64,000 nt of DNA from Actinomadura macrotermitis (GTDB taxonomy: Bacteria; Actinomycetota; Actinomycetes; Streptosporangiales; Streptosporangiaceae), in contig NZ_WEGH01000004.1 of the NCBI RefSeq assembly GCF_009604375.1, positions 496,001 through 560,000 on the forward strand, read 5' to 3'. Both the position numbers and the translations under genes were made by a program. Of this stretch, positions 39,778 through 48,047 are shown in pieces (position 1 is the first letter of the stretch; each line of letters begins with the position of its first letter). The notes beneath the pieces were generated by a model. The model had not been told where the DNA came from, ran no database searches, and saw only the letters and a program-made list of their open reading frames with translations.

Positions 39778-42227
39778 ATCCGGACGGCGGCGCCCGACAC
39801 GCGGATGCGCGGGTCGCCGTCGCGGATCTCCACCCGCAGCACGCCGGGACGGCCGAGGTCCTCGCCCTGGTGCAGGGTCAGGCTGTGCACCCCACCACTG
39901 GCCGGCCCGATAAGGCCGAACTCGCGCAGGTAGGCGCCGAACGCCAGCGCCGCCGCGCCGGTCACCGGGTCCTCCACCACGCCGCCGACCGGGAACGGGT
40001 CGCGGACGTGGTAGACGTCGGCGGACTCGCGCCAGACGAGCTGGACCGTGGTCAGGTCGCGCTCGTCCATGTACTCGGCGAGCCGGACGAAGTCGTAGTC
40101 CAGGTCGGCGAGCCGCTCGCGGGTGGCGGCGGCGAGGATCAGGTGGCGGGCGCCCGCGTAGGCGACGCGGGGCGGGAAGGCCGGGTCCAGCTCGCCGTCG
40201 TGCCAGTTCAGCGCGGCGAGCGCCACGTCGAGGTCGGTGGCGTCCTCGATGTAGGGCTCGACGCTGGTCAAGGTGGCGTACAGGACGCCGTCGTCGCCCT
40301 TGTCGACGTCCACCGCGATGGTGCCCGAGCGGGAGGCGAACGTCAGCGGGCCGGGCCCGATCCGCTCGGCGAGCGCCACGCCGGTCGCGACGGTGGCGTG
40401 CCCGCAGAACGTCACCTCCATCTTCGGGCTGAAGTAGCGGATGGTGAAGGCGCGGCCCGGCTCGCCGAGGCCCTCGGGCGGGGCGGTGAGGAACGCGGTC
40501 TCGGAATGCCCGAGCTCGGCGGCGATCGAGAGCATGTCGGCGGCGCTGAGGCCGGACGCGTCCAGCACGACGCCGGCGGGGTTGCCGCCTTCGGGGTCGA
40601 TGGTGAAGGCGGTGTACTGCAGGATCTCCGTCATATCGCCATTCTTCCCCCGCCGCAGGCGGGCACGGACCAGGTCCAGGTAGTACCCGACCTCGGAGAT
40701 GCCCAGCAGGCGGGCCGTCCCCACGTACAGCAGACCTCCGCCCAGGGCTCCGACGGCGAGCGCGGGCAGCCCTCCCACCCGGGCCATGACCACCGCGAAC
40801 GCCGCGCCGGGCAGCACGGCAAGGTGCATCAGCACGAACGCGCGGACGATCCGGGCGCCGTCCATCCCGCCCAGCCGCCGGCGCAGCAGCAGCCCCGCCA
40901 GGATGGTGCCGGTCAGATAGAACGACCCGTAGGCCAGGGGCAGCCAGCGCACGATCTCACCAGGCGCGGCCATGCGCAGGATCGCGATCGACGCGGCGGC
41001 CTGGACGAGCCCGGCGGGAACGGCGACGAGGCCGGGCGTGCGGGTGTCGCCGAGCGCGTAGAAGACCCGGATCATCAGCTGGAACAGCGCGAACGGCAGG
41101 GTCAGCCCCGCGAACACCATGATGATCAGGCCGATCTGGCGGGCGTCGGCGGTGGTGGTCTCGCCGTGCCCGAACAACAGCGTCGCGCCGGGCACGGCGA
41201 AGATCGCCATGGCCGCCGACAGCGGCACCAGCAGCGCGGCCACCAGGCGCAGCCCGCGGGAGAACTCCATCCGCACCAGGCCGGGGCGGCCCGCGGTGAC
41301 GTGCGCGCTCATCCGGGGCAGCAGCGCGGTGATCACCGATACCGCGATGACCGCGTAGGGGAGCTGGAACACCACCAGCGCGTTGCCGTAGGCGGCGAGG
41401 CCGGGGCCGTCGTGCCCGGCGCGGGTGGCGACGTTGAGCGTGACCAGCACGCCGGCCTGCCCCACCACCAGGTAGACCATCATCCAGCCGGCGCTGCGCA
41501 CGGCCTCGCGGAAGCCCGACCCGCGCACGTCCAGGCGGGGTCGCCAGTGGAATCCCGCCGACCGGAGCGCGCCCCACAGCAGCGCGCCCTGCGCGGCGGT
41601 GCCGAGCGCCGACACCGCGCCGAGCAGGGTGAGCTGCCCGTCGGTGACGGTGGCCAGGTTCCGGCCGGGCCCGGCGGCCCAGATGAACAGCAGCCCGGCG
41701 GCCATGGTGATGAGGTTGTTGACGACCGGCGCCCACATCGCCATGCCGAAGCGCCGTCGCACGTTCAGCAGCGTCCCGGCGAGGCCGCTCGCGCCGAGGA
41801 AGAAGATCTGCGTCATCAGCAGGCGGGTGAGCAGCACCGCCACCTCGCGCTGCCGCCCGGTGTAGCCGCCCGCGAACGCCGAGACCAGCCAGGGCGCGGC
41901 GAGCACGCCGGCGGCGGTGAGGAGGAGCAGGGCCGGCAGCGCGAGGCTCAGCAGGCGCTGTTCGGCGGCGCGCCCTCCGTCGGCGTCCAGCGCCCGGCGC
42001 TTGATCAGGAAGGGGACGAAGACGCTGGACAGCAGCCCGCCGAGCAGCAGCTCGTAAACGGTGTAGGGGACGGTGTTGGCGACCTGGTAGGCGTTGCCGA
42101 GCAGTTGTACGCCGAGCGCGGCGGTGATCACCGCGGTGCGCAGGAAGCCGGTGAGGCGGGAGAAGATCGTGCCGATCGCCATGACCGCGCCGGAGCGGGC
42201 GAGACGGGGCTGGGCGACGCTGGTCAT
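39774..42227 (-). CDS. MurJ-like lipid II flippase fused in frame to a PhzF-family isomerase
   Basis: One open frame of 817 residues. Residues 1-531 are a MurJ-type MVF/MATE flippase with 13-14 membrane segments (AVMAIGTIFSRLTGFLRTAV; MWAPVVNNLITMAAGLLF). Residues 532-817 are a complete PhzF protein (start MTEILQYTAFTIDPEGGNPA), with GHSETAFL catalytic glutamate, FCGHATVATG and EDPVTGAAALAFGAYL. No stop separates them. The MurJ part ends at its natural length (RLRRGKNGD), and an internal ATG at 40634 follows GGGGAAG by about 9 bases, so PhzF may also be made separately. The flippase moves lipid II; the PhzF substrate is unknown. A lost stop between two neighbours is the simplest origin. Confidence 0.75.
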   Translation of the reverse strand: MTSVAQPRLARSGAVMAIGTIFSRLTGFLRTAVITAALGVQLLGNAYQVANTVPYTVYELLLGGLLSSVFVPFLIKRRALDADGGRAAEQRLLSLALPALLLLTAAGVLAAPWLVSAFAGGYTGRQREVAVLLTRLLMTQIFFLGASGLAGTLLNVRRRFGMAMWAPVVNNLITMAAGLLFIWAAGPGRNLATVTDGQLTLLGAVSALGTAAQGALLWGALRSAGFHWRPRLDVRGSGFREAVRSAGWMMVYLVVGQAGVLVTLNVATRAGHDGPGLAAYGNALVVFQLPYAVIAVSVITALLPRMSAHVTAGRPGLVRMEFSRGLRLVAALLVPLSAAMAIFAVPGATLLFGHGETTTADARQIGLIIMVFAGLTLPFALFQLMIRVFYALGDTRTPGLVAVPAGLVQAAASIAILRMAAPGEIVRWLPLAYGSFYLTGTILAGLLLRRRLGGMDGARIVRAFVLMHLAVLPGAAFAVVMARVGGLPALAVGALGGGLLYVGTARLLGISEVGYYLDLVRARLRRGKNGDMTEILQYTAFTIDPEGGNPAGVVLDASGLSAADMLSIAAELGHSETAFLTAPPEGLGEPGRAFTIRYFSPKMEVTFCGHATVATGVALAERIGPGPLTFASRSGTIAVDVDKGDDGVLYATLTSVEPYIEDATDLDVALAALNWHDGELDPAFPPRVAYAGARHLILAAATRERLADLDYDFVRLAEYMDERDLTTVQLVWRESADVYHVRDPFPVGGVVEDPVTGAAALAFGAYLREFGLIGPASGGVHSLTLHQGEDLGRPGVLRVEIRDGDPRIRVSGAAVRI

Positions 42228-42249
42228 GGACGCCGAGTATGCCCGACCT

Positions 42250-43014
42250 TTAGAAATCGGCGGCGAAGCCGTAGACGGAGAGGCCGATGACGACGGCGGC
42301 GGCGAGGGCGTAGGCGGCCGTGGCGAGCGCGACCACCCGGACCCGGCCCGCCTCGGGCCGCGCGGTGCGGGCGAGCAGCCAGGCGAGCGCGGGCAGCACC
42401 AGGACGGCGTGCATGGTGACCGCGTGCGCGGGCTTCAGCGCGCCCGCGACCCGATAGGCGGCCTCCTGGTGGCCGGTCTGCACCTCGGTCACCCCGCGCG
42501 CGATCATCGCGGCGCCCGACAGCAGCGCGCCCATCAGCGCGACGAACCCGGCCCGCAGGGCGAGGCGCATGCTCGGCGCGACGTCCGGATTCGCACGGAA
42601 GGACGCGATCGCCAGCAGGACGAGCGTGACGATCAGCACCACGCCGCCCGCCGCGAGCACCCGCGAGACCGCCGTGTCGAACGTGGTCTCCATGTTGAAG
42701 TGGGACGGGACGCGCCGCCACGCCTGCAGGGTGATCAGCGCGGTCTCGGTCACGCACGCGCCCGCGAAGACGCCGAGGATCCAGGTGCGGGCCCGGTCGC
42801 CGAGCGGCAGGAACGAGCTCACCCAGGCGATGGTGATCAGGGTCAGCCCGAACGAGAGCCCGAAGGTGACGGCCTTGCGCCACGACACCGGCCCCTCCCA
42901 TGGCCCGCCGTCCACCGCGAACACGGCGAGGTGGAACAGGCCGGACACCAGCAGCAGCGCGCCGATGACATGGCAGACGGCCTCGACGCGGCGGACAGCG
43001 AATTGAGTGGGCAC
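42250..43014 (-). CDS. Seven-segment membrane protein, function unknown
   Basis: 254 residues with about seven hydrophobic segments (VIGALLLVSGLFHLAVFAVD, then KAVTFGLSFGLTLITIAWVS, and so on) and few charged loops. I recognise no family with certainty; it resembles uncharacterised actinomycete integral membrane proteins. The GTG start at 43014 directly follows an in-frame stop, so it cannot be longer. The start codon lies inside a 43-bp inverted repeat, which implies a very short or absent leader and tight repression. It is 22 bp from the MurJ-PhzF start but on the same strand, so the two could be cotranscribed. Confidence 0.6.
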   Translation of the reverse strand: MPTQFAVRRVEAVCHVIGALLLVSGLFHLAVFAVDGGPWEGPVSWRKAVTFGLSFGLTLITIAWVSSFLPLGDRARTWILGVFAGACVTETALITLQAWRRVPSHFNMETTFDTAVSRVLAAGGVVLIVTLVLLAIASFRANPDVAPSMRLALRAGFVALMGALLSGAAMIARGVTEVQTGHQEAAYRVAGALKPAHAVTMHAVLVLPALAWLLARTARPEAGRVRVVALATAAYALAAAVVIGLSVYGFAADF

Positions 43015-43044
43015 TCACCCAGTATGAGTGAGCGCCCACTCAAT
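43002..43044. promoter_or_regulatory. Large inverted repeat covering the start of the membrane protein gene
   Basis: ATTGAGTGGGC (43002-43012) and its exact complement (43034-43044) are separated by 21 bp that continue the symmetry with ACTCAC and GAGTGA. Each half contains a GAGTG/CACTC pair typical of TetR operators. It overlaps the GTG start of the gene. No TetR gene adjoins. Confidence 0.6.
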
Positions 43045-43056
43045 GGCAAGCGGCGG

Positions 43057-43845
43057 CTACAGGTACGGCAGGGTGAACTCCGGCGCGGCGTAGGCGTCCC
43101 CCTGCGGGCGGTCCGCCGCGAAGTAGGCGGCGGCGTCCGGGAAGCGGTCCGCGTACGCCTCGGCGTCGTCCCGCGGGCGGTAGCCGAGCCCGTCGCTCAG
43201 CTCCCAGAAGCGGCGGGTGTTGGCCGAGACGGCGTAGGCGGCGAGGAAGCCCGGGGCGGGCACGGTCAGCGCGGCCTGGACGAACCCGGCGCAGTCGCGG
43301 GGGCTCAGCCAGGTCGCCAGCTCCCGCTCGCTGGTGGGTTCGGCCTCGAAGCTGCCGATGCGCAGGCAGACGACGTCCAGCCCGAACTTGTCGGCGTACA
43401 GGCGGCCGAGCGCCTCGACGGCCGCCTTGCTGACGCCGTACAGGCCGTCCGGGCGGGGCGGCGCGTGCGGGCCGACGGTCTCGCTCATCGGATAACCGCC
43501 GGTCAGCCGGTTGCTGCTCGCCAGCACCACGCGCCGCACGCCGGTGCGCCGCGCCGCCTCCAGCACGTGGTGCGTGCCGAGGACGTTGCCGGTGAGCAGC
43601 TCGTCCAGCGGCGCCTCGTCGGGGACGCCGGCCAGGTGCACGACGGCGTCCGCCCCCTCGATGACCGCCGCGACGGCGGCGGGCCCGTCCAGGTCCGCCT
43701 GGCGGGCCTCCTCGGCCGGCGTCTCGGCGCGCAGCGGCGCCCGGTCCACCAGCACCAGGCGCCGGACCGACTCCCGTAGTCGCGGGCGCAGCGCCGATCC
43801 CACCCGTCCGGCCGCGCCGGTCAGTACAACGGTTCCAAGATCCAT
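43057..43845 (-). CDS. NAD-dependent epimerase/dehydratase, uronate dehydrogenase-like
   Basis: 262 residues, short-chain extended-type Rossmann fold. VVLTGAAGRVGSALRPRLRE is the NAD site, HLAGVPDEAPLDELL follows, and the catalytic pair is YGVSKAAVE (Tyr, Lys). ASSNRLTGGYP with the following SET is the pattern I associate with uronate dehydrogenase, which oxidises galacturonate or glucuronate to the lactone. No other uronate genes are seen, so the substrate is an inference. The gene lies alone between a membrane protein and an antiporter on the same strand. Confidence 0.75.
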   Translation of the reverse strand: MDLGTVVLTGAAGRVGSALRPRLRESVRRLVLVDRAPLRAETPAEEARQADLDGPAAVAAVIEGADAVVHLAGVPDEAPLDELLTGNVLGTHHVLEAARRTGVRRVVLASSNRLTGGYPMSETVGPHAPPRPDGLYGVSKAAVEALGRLYADKFGLDVVCLRIGSFEAEPTSERELATWLSPRDCAGFVQAALTVPAPGFLAAYAVSANTRRFWELSDGLGYRPRDDAEAYADRFPDAAAYFAADRPQGDAYAAPEFTLPYL

Positions 43846-43860
43846 ACGGACAGTGTGGAC

Positions 43861-45414
43861 CTACGGACCGCGGTCGAGCGCGGCGTCCTCCAGGTCGAGC
43901 AGGTGCCGGACCTCGCGCAGGGTGGACTCGCCGATCTCCCCGGCGTCGTGCAGCCGGTGCAGCTCGGCGATCTCGGCGGCGATGAGGTCGCGGCGCAGCC
44001 GCCGGTAGTCGGCGAGCACGCTGTCGACGCCCGGGTCGCCGTTCATCCGCAGCTCGCCGCGCTCGATGCGGTCCTGGAGGCCGATCCGCAGCCGCTCCAG
44101 CACGATCTGCGGGGCGTCCTCGAGCCGGGCGAGCCGCTCCTGCGCGGCCTGCGCGGTGCGCAGCTGGGCGAGGGCGAGCTCGCGCCGCCCGGTGGACGGC
44201 GGCACGACCAGCCCGGCCAGCCGCACCAGCGGCGCGAGCGTGAACCCCTGCACCACCAGCGAGATCACGATGACGGAGGTGGCGAGCACGGCGACCAGCT
44301 CGCGGCCGGGCAGCGGCGCCCCCGCGTCGGTGACCAGCGGGATCGACAGCGTCGCGGCGAGCGGCACCACGCCGCGCGCGCCCGCCCACGACACCACGGC
44401 CGGGACCTGCCAGGACGCCCGCGTCCCGCCACGCCAGGCGCGCACGGCGGCGAGCGGGAACACCCACAGCACCCGCACGACGATCAGTGTCGCGGCGATC
44501 GCGAGTGCCGGCGCCGCCCAGTCCTCGGCCGCGTCGCTCAGGTGCCGGACCAGCGTCGGCAGCTGCAGCCCGATAAGGCTGAACACCACGCTCTCCAGCA
44601 GGAAGATCACGGTGCCGTAGACGGCGCCGAGCTGCAGCCGGATGCCGGCGTTGGTGAGCGCGGCGGCCTGCCGGCCGAGGATGACCGCGGCCACCACCAC
44701 CGACGTCACCCCCGAGGCGTGCACGGCCTCGGCCGCCACGTAGGCGGCGTAGGGGGTGACCAGCGCGGTCACCGTCTCCAGCACCGGGTCCTCGGTGCGC
44801 CGCCGGATCGCCGCGATGACCACCGCGACCAGCGCCCCGGCGGCCGCGCCGCCGCCCGCCAGCAGCGCGAACTCGCCGCCGGCGTGGCCCCAGGAGAACG
44901 CGCCGCCCGCGACCGCGACGGTCACCGCGAGCTTGAACAGCAGCAGCGAGGTGGCGTCGTTGAACAGGCTCTCGGCCTGCACGAGCGTCTGCACGCGGGT
45001 GGGCAGCGACAGCCGGCGGCCGAGCGCGGCGACCGCGACCGGGTCGGTGCTGGCGAGGACGGTGCCGAGCAGCAGCGCCATCGGCACCGTGAGGTCGGTG
45101 AGGGCCGCGGCGACCGCGCCGACGGCGGCGGCCGAGGCGAGCACGAGGCCGACCGCCAGCAGCGTGACCGGCCGCCACACCTGGCGCAGCGCCCGCCACG
45201 ACATCTCCTCGCCCGCCGCGTAGATCAGCGGCGGCAGCACCAGCAGGCTGACGATCTCGGGCGGCAGCCGCACCTCGGGCAGGCCCGGCACGAGGCCGGC
45301 CAGCACCCCGGCGACCACGAGCAGGGACGGCGCGGGCACCCGCAGCCGCCGCGCGCCGGCCGCCACCGCGGTCGCGAGCACAACGAGGGCGAGCACGATC
45401 TCCACGCTGCGCAC
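43861..45414 (-). CDS. Na+/H+ antiporter, CPA1 family
   Basis: 517 residues. Twelve or so membrane segments, with the ion-binding ND motif visible in ESLFNDATSLLLFKLAV and the conserved STDPVAVAALGRRLSLP. A cytoplasmic helical tail of about 110 residues closes the protein (LAQLRTAQAAQERLARLED). This matches bacterial NhaP/Nhe-type antiporters, which expel Na+ or K+ in exchange for protons. The gene is 15 bp upstream of the epimerase gene on the same strand. Confidence 0.9.
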   Translation of the reverse strand: MRSVEIVLALVVLATAVAAGARRLRVPAPSLLVVAGVLAGLVPGLPEVRLPPEIVSLLVLPPLIYAAGEEMSWRALRQVWRPVTLLAVGLVLASAAAVGAVAAALTDLTVPMALLLGTVLASTDPVAVAALGRRLSLPTRVQTLVQAESLFNDATSLLLFKLAVTVAVAGGAFSWGHAGGEFALLAGGGAAAGALVAVVIAAIRRRTEDPVLETVTALVTPYAAYVAAEAVHASGVTSVVVAAVILGRQAAALTNAGIRLQLGAVYGTVIFLLESVVFSLIGLQLPTLVRHLSDAAEDWAAPALAIAATLIVVRVLWVFPLAAVRAWRGGTRASWQVPAVVSWAGARGVVPLAATLSIPLVTDAGAPLPGRELVAVLATSVIVISLVVQGFTLAPLVRLAGLVVPPSTGRRELALAQLRTAQAAQERLARLEDAPQIVLERLRIGLQDRIERGELRMNGDPGVDSVLADYRRLRRDLIAAEIAELHRLHDAGEIGESTLREVRHLLDLEDAALDRGP

Positions 45415-45496
45415 GGCGGGCGCCTCCGGTTCGGCGGGACGGCAACGGCTACGCCGACCAGTCTTCCCCGTCCGCCGGGCGGCACCGCGCCGAGGG

Positions 45497-45847
45497 TCAG
45501 CGGGGCGGGCGGCGGCCGAGCGCGGCGAGGCCGAGGGCCGAGCCGGCGAGCATCAGCCCGACGCCGACCAGGACCCCGCCCATGGTGAGCGCGAACCGCA
45601 CGGCCGGCCCCGGGCCGGTGCAGATCCCGAGGCCGGCGATCGCCATCACCAGGGCGCCGGCCAGGAACCAGGGTTCGGCGCGCCGGTGCACCAGCCGCCA
45701 GGACTCGTCGTCGGCCATGCTGCGGCGGGTGCGGATCCCGCTGAACCGGTTGCGGCGCAGGCGGCCGGTCGCGGCGGCGTGCACGAACGCCGCGGTGATG
45801 ACGCCCGCGCCGATCAGGATGCCGCCCTGCACGAAGTTCTCGATCAT
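45497..45847 (-). CDS. SdpI family membrane protein
   Basis: 116 residues, three membrane segments. The loop NRFSGIRTRRSMADDESWRL followed by VHRRAEPW is the SdpI signature. In B. subtilis SdpI gives immunity to the SdpC toxin and acts as a signalling protein; actinomycete homologues are uncharacterised. No sdpC-like gene is nearby. It is encoded 82 bp upstream of the antiporter on the same strand and divergent from an ECF sigma factor. Confidence 0.75.
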   Translation of the reverse strand: MIENFVQGGILIGAGVITAAFVHAAATGRLRRNRFSGIRTRRSMADDESWRLVHRRAEPWFLAGALVMAIAGLGICTGPGPAVRFALTMGGVLVGVGLMLAGSALGLAALGRRPPR

Positions 45848-45957
45848 CTGTCACCTGCCGATGCCGTCATTCCCAGTATGCGCCCGTGCGGAGCCCGTCA
45901 CATCGGCGGCCGCCCGGCCGTCAGGGCGGTGAAGACCGCGACGAGGGGATGCGACCG

Positions 45958-46470
45958 ATGGACGAGAGCCGCTTTCCGGCCGAGTGCTTCGAGGCTCACC
46001 GCGGCCACCTGCGGGCGGTCGCCTACCAGATGCTCGGTTCAGCAGGTGAGGCCGACGCGGCCGTCCAGGAGGCGTGGAGCCGGCTCGACGGCGGCGGCGG
46101 GGCGAACCTCCGCGCCTGGCTGACCACGGTCGTCGCAGGGGTCTGCCTGGACATGCTGCGCGCGCGCTGCGGAACCCTGCCCGCCCCTGGCGACACCCGG
46201 CAGGACGCTTTGCTCGCCGACTCGGTCGGCCTCGCTCTGCTGGTGGTGCTGGATGCGCTGCCGCCGGCCGAGCGGCTCGCGTTCGTCCTGCACGACCTGT
46301 TCGGCCTGCCGTTCGAGGAGGTCGCTCCCGTCGCCGGGTGCACTCCGGCCGCGGCGCGCCGGTTCGCCGCCCGTGCCCGCCGCCGCCTGCGAGGGGGCCC
46401 GGCGCCCGCTGCCGGGCCGGTCCGGCTCACCGCGCCCGGGCACCGCGCCCCGGCACCGCGCGGGGGTTAG
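45958..46470 (+). CDS. Short ECF sigma factor (SigJ/ECF41-like core)
   Basis: 170 residues from ATG 45958, with GAGGGG 9 bases upstream. Region 2 (HLRAVAYQMLGSAGEADAAV) and region 4 (LPPAERLAFVLHDLFGLPFE, then GCTPAAARRFAARARRRLRG) are intact and match SigJ-type factors. ECF41 proteins normally carry a SnoaL-like C-terminal domain of about 100 residues that regulates them; here only about 25 Pro/Ala-rich residues follow region 4. It may be constitutively active or decayed. It runs convergently into the stressosome operon, sharing 4 bp with its last gene. Confidence 0.75.
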   Translation: MDESRFPAECFEAHRGHLRAVAYQMLGSAGEADAAVQEAWSRLDGGGGANLRAWLTTVVAGVCLDMLRARCGTLPAPGDTRQDALLADSVGLALLVVLDALPPAERLAFVLHDLFGLPFEEVAPVAGCTPAAARRFAARARRRLRGGPAPAAGPVRLTAPGHRAPAPRGG

Positions 46471-48047
46471 GGGTCGCGGCGGATGACGACGAGGGCGACG
46501 TCGTCCTCGCGATGCCCGAACTCGGCGATGATGCGGTCGCTGTAGCGTTCGAGGTCGTCGTCGACGTCGGCGGCGATGACGCGGAGGCGTTCGAGGTTGA
46601 CCGAGAGGGAGACGTCCCGGTCCTCGATCAGGCCGTCGGTGATGAGGACGACGGTGCCGCCGGGCGGCACGACGGTCTCCTCCAGCGCGATCTGGTCGGC
46701 GGGAAAGCCCAGCAGCAGCCCGCCGCCGCCGCGGTACTCCGACCGCCCGCCGCCGACGTGCAGCGGCGGCAGATGCCCGCCGCTGGCCATTCGCAGGGCT
46801 CCGGTGCGGGGATCGAGCCGCATCAGGCACATCGTGGCCGACTGGTCGTCGTGGTAGAGCTGGATCACGCCGTTCAGCAGCCTGAGGATGGCGTCGATGT
46901 CGTGGCCCTCGGAGGCGAACGCGCGCAGCGCGTGGCGCAGCTCGGCCATGACGGTGGCCGCGTGCAGGGAGTGCCCCTGCACGTCCCCGATGGCCACGAG
47001 CACATGGTCGCCGCGTTCGATGATCTCGTAGAAGTCGCCGCCGACCTCGGCCTGGTCGCTGGCCGGCTCGTAGCGGACGGCGAACGTCCAGCCGGGCACG
47101 ACCGGGTGGGTGGCCGGGAGCAGGCTGCGCTGCAGGGTCAGGGAGATCAGGTGCTCCTCGGTGTAGGAGCGCAGCGCCTCCATCGCCAGGGCCAGCGTCT
47201 GCCCGAGCTGGCGCAGCAGGTTGACCTCGTCCTCGCCGAAGGCGTGGTGGCCCTCGATCGCGACGCCGATCGGCGGCCGGTCGCCCTTGAGCCGCGAGGT
47301 GACCAGCAGCACGTCCTCGGCGGTGGGGCTGTCGGGCAGCAGCTCCAGCCACTGCCGGTTCGCGATGTGGTGCACGCGGGTGCCCGAATGCTCGTCGAGC
47401 CCGGTCATCCGCGCCAGCCGGGCGGGCACCTCCGGGACGCACGGGCGGCCGATGGGCCCCGCGCCGAGATCGGTCGTCCGCCGCGCCCGGCCGTCGGGCG
47501 GCAGGATGTACACCGCGGCGGGCACCCCGAAGATCTCCAGCGCCCCGTGCGCCGCGACCGCCGCGAGCTCGTCGAAGGTGCCGGCGGCGTTGACGGCCAG
47601 CGAGGTGCGGGTGAAGGCGGCCATCCGCGCGGCCATCCGCTCGGCGCGGCGCCGGGCCTGGTAGTAGCGCAGCACCGCCTCGGTGGTCGCGATGAACTCG
47701 CCGGGGTCGATCGGGTCGGTCATGTAGGCGTCGGCGCCGCGCCGCAGCCCGCTGGTGCGGTCGGAGACCTCGACGGCGGTGGCGGAGATGTGGATGACCG
47801 GCAGCGACGCCGTGGCCGGCGCGGCCTTGATCTGCTCGCAGACCTCCATCCCGTCGGCGTCGGGCAGCCGGATGTCCAGGATCACCAGTTCGATCTCGTG
47901 CTCGGCGAGGCGTTCCCACGCCTGCGCGGCCGAGGCGGCCTCCACGACGGTGTGGCCCGCGCGGCGCAGCCAGCTGCCGATGATGTACCGCTTGGTGTCG
48001 TTGTCGTCGACGACCAGCGTCGTCGTCGGGGGCGGGACGGCGTTCAT
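46467..48047 (-). CDS. REC-GAF-PP2C response-regulator phosphatase
   Basis: 526 residues. A receiver domain (residues 10-130, phospho-acceptor D58 in ELVILDIRLP) is followed by a GAF domain (about 145-300) and a SpoIIE/RsbU-type PP2C phosphatase (about 320-525: EVGGDFYEI, GDVQGHSLHAA, LITDGLIEDRD). Such proteins dephosphorylate anti-anti-sigma (STAS) proteins and release sigma factors. It is the last gene of the stressosome operon, and its ATG overlaps the stop of the kinase gene (ATGA). The kinase is the obvious phosphodonor for its receiver domain. Confidence 0.9.
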   Translation of the reverse strand: MNAVPPPTTTLVVDDNDTKRYIIGSWLRRAGHTVVEAASAAQAWERLAEHEIELVILDIRLPDADGMEVCEQIKAAPATASLPVIHISATAVEVSDRTSGLRRGADAYMTDPIDPGEFIATTEAVLRYYQARRRAERMAARMAAFTRTSLAVNAAGTFDELAAVAAHGALEIFGVPAAVYILPPDGRARRTTDLGAGPIGRPCVPEVPARLARMTGLDEHSGTRVHHIANRQWLELLPDSPTAEDVLLVTSRLKGDRPPIGVAIEGHHAFGEDEVNLLRQLGQTLALAMEALRSYTEEHLISLTLQRSLLPATHPVVPGWTFAVRYEPASDQAEVGGDFYEIIERGDHVLVAIGDVQGHSLHAATVMAELRHALRAFASEGHDIDAILRLLNGVIQLYHDDQSATMCLMRLDPRTGALRMASGGHLPPLHVGGGRSEYRGGGGLLLGFPADQIALEETVVPPGGTVVLITDGLIEDRDVSLSVNLERLRVIAADVDDDLERYSDRIIAEFGHREDDVALVVIRRDP

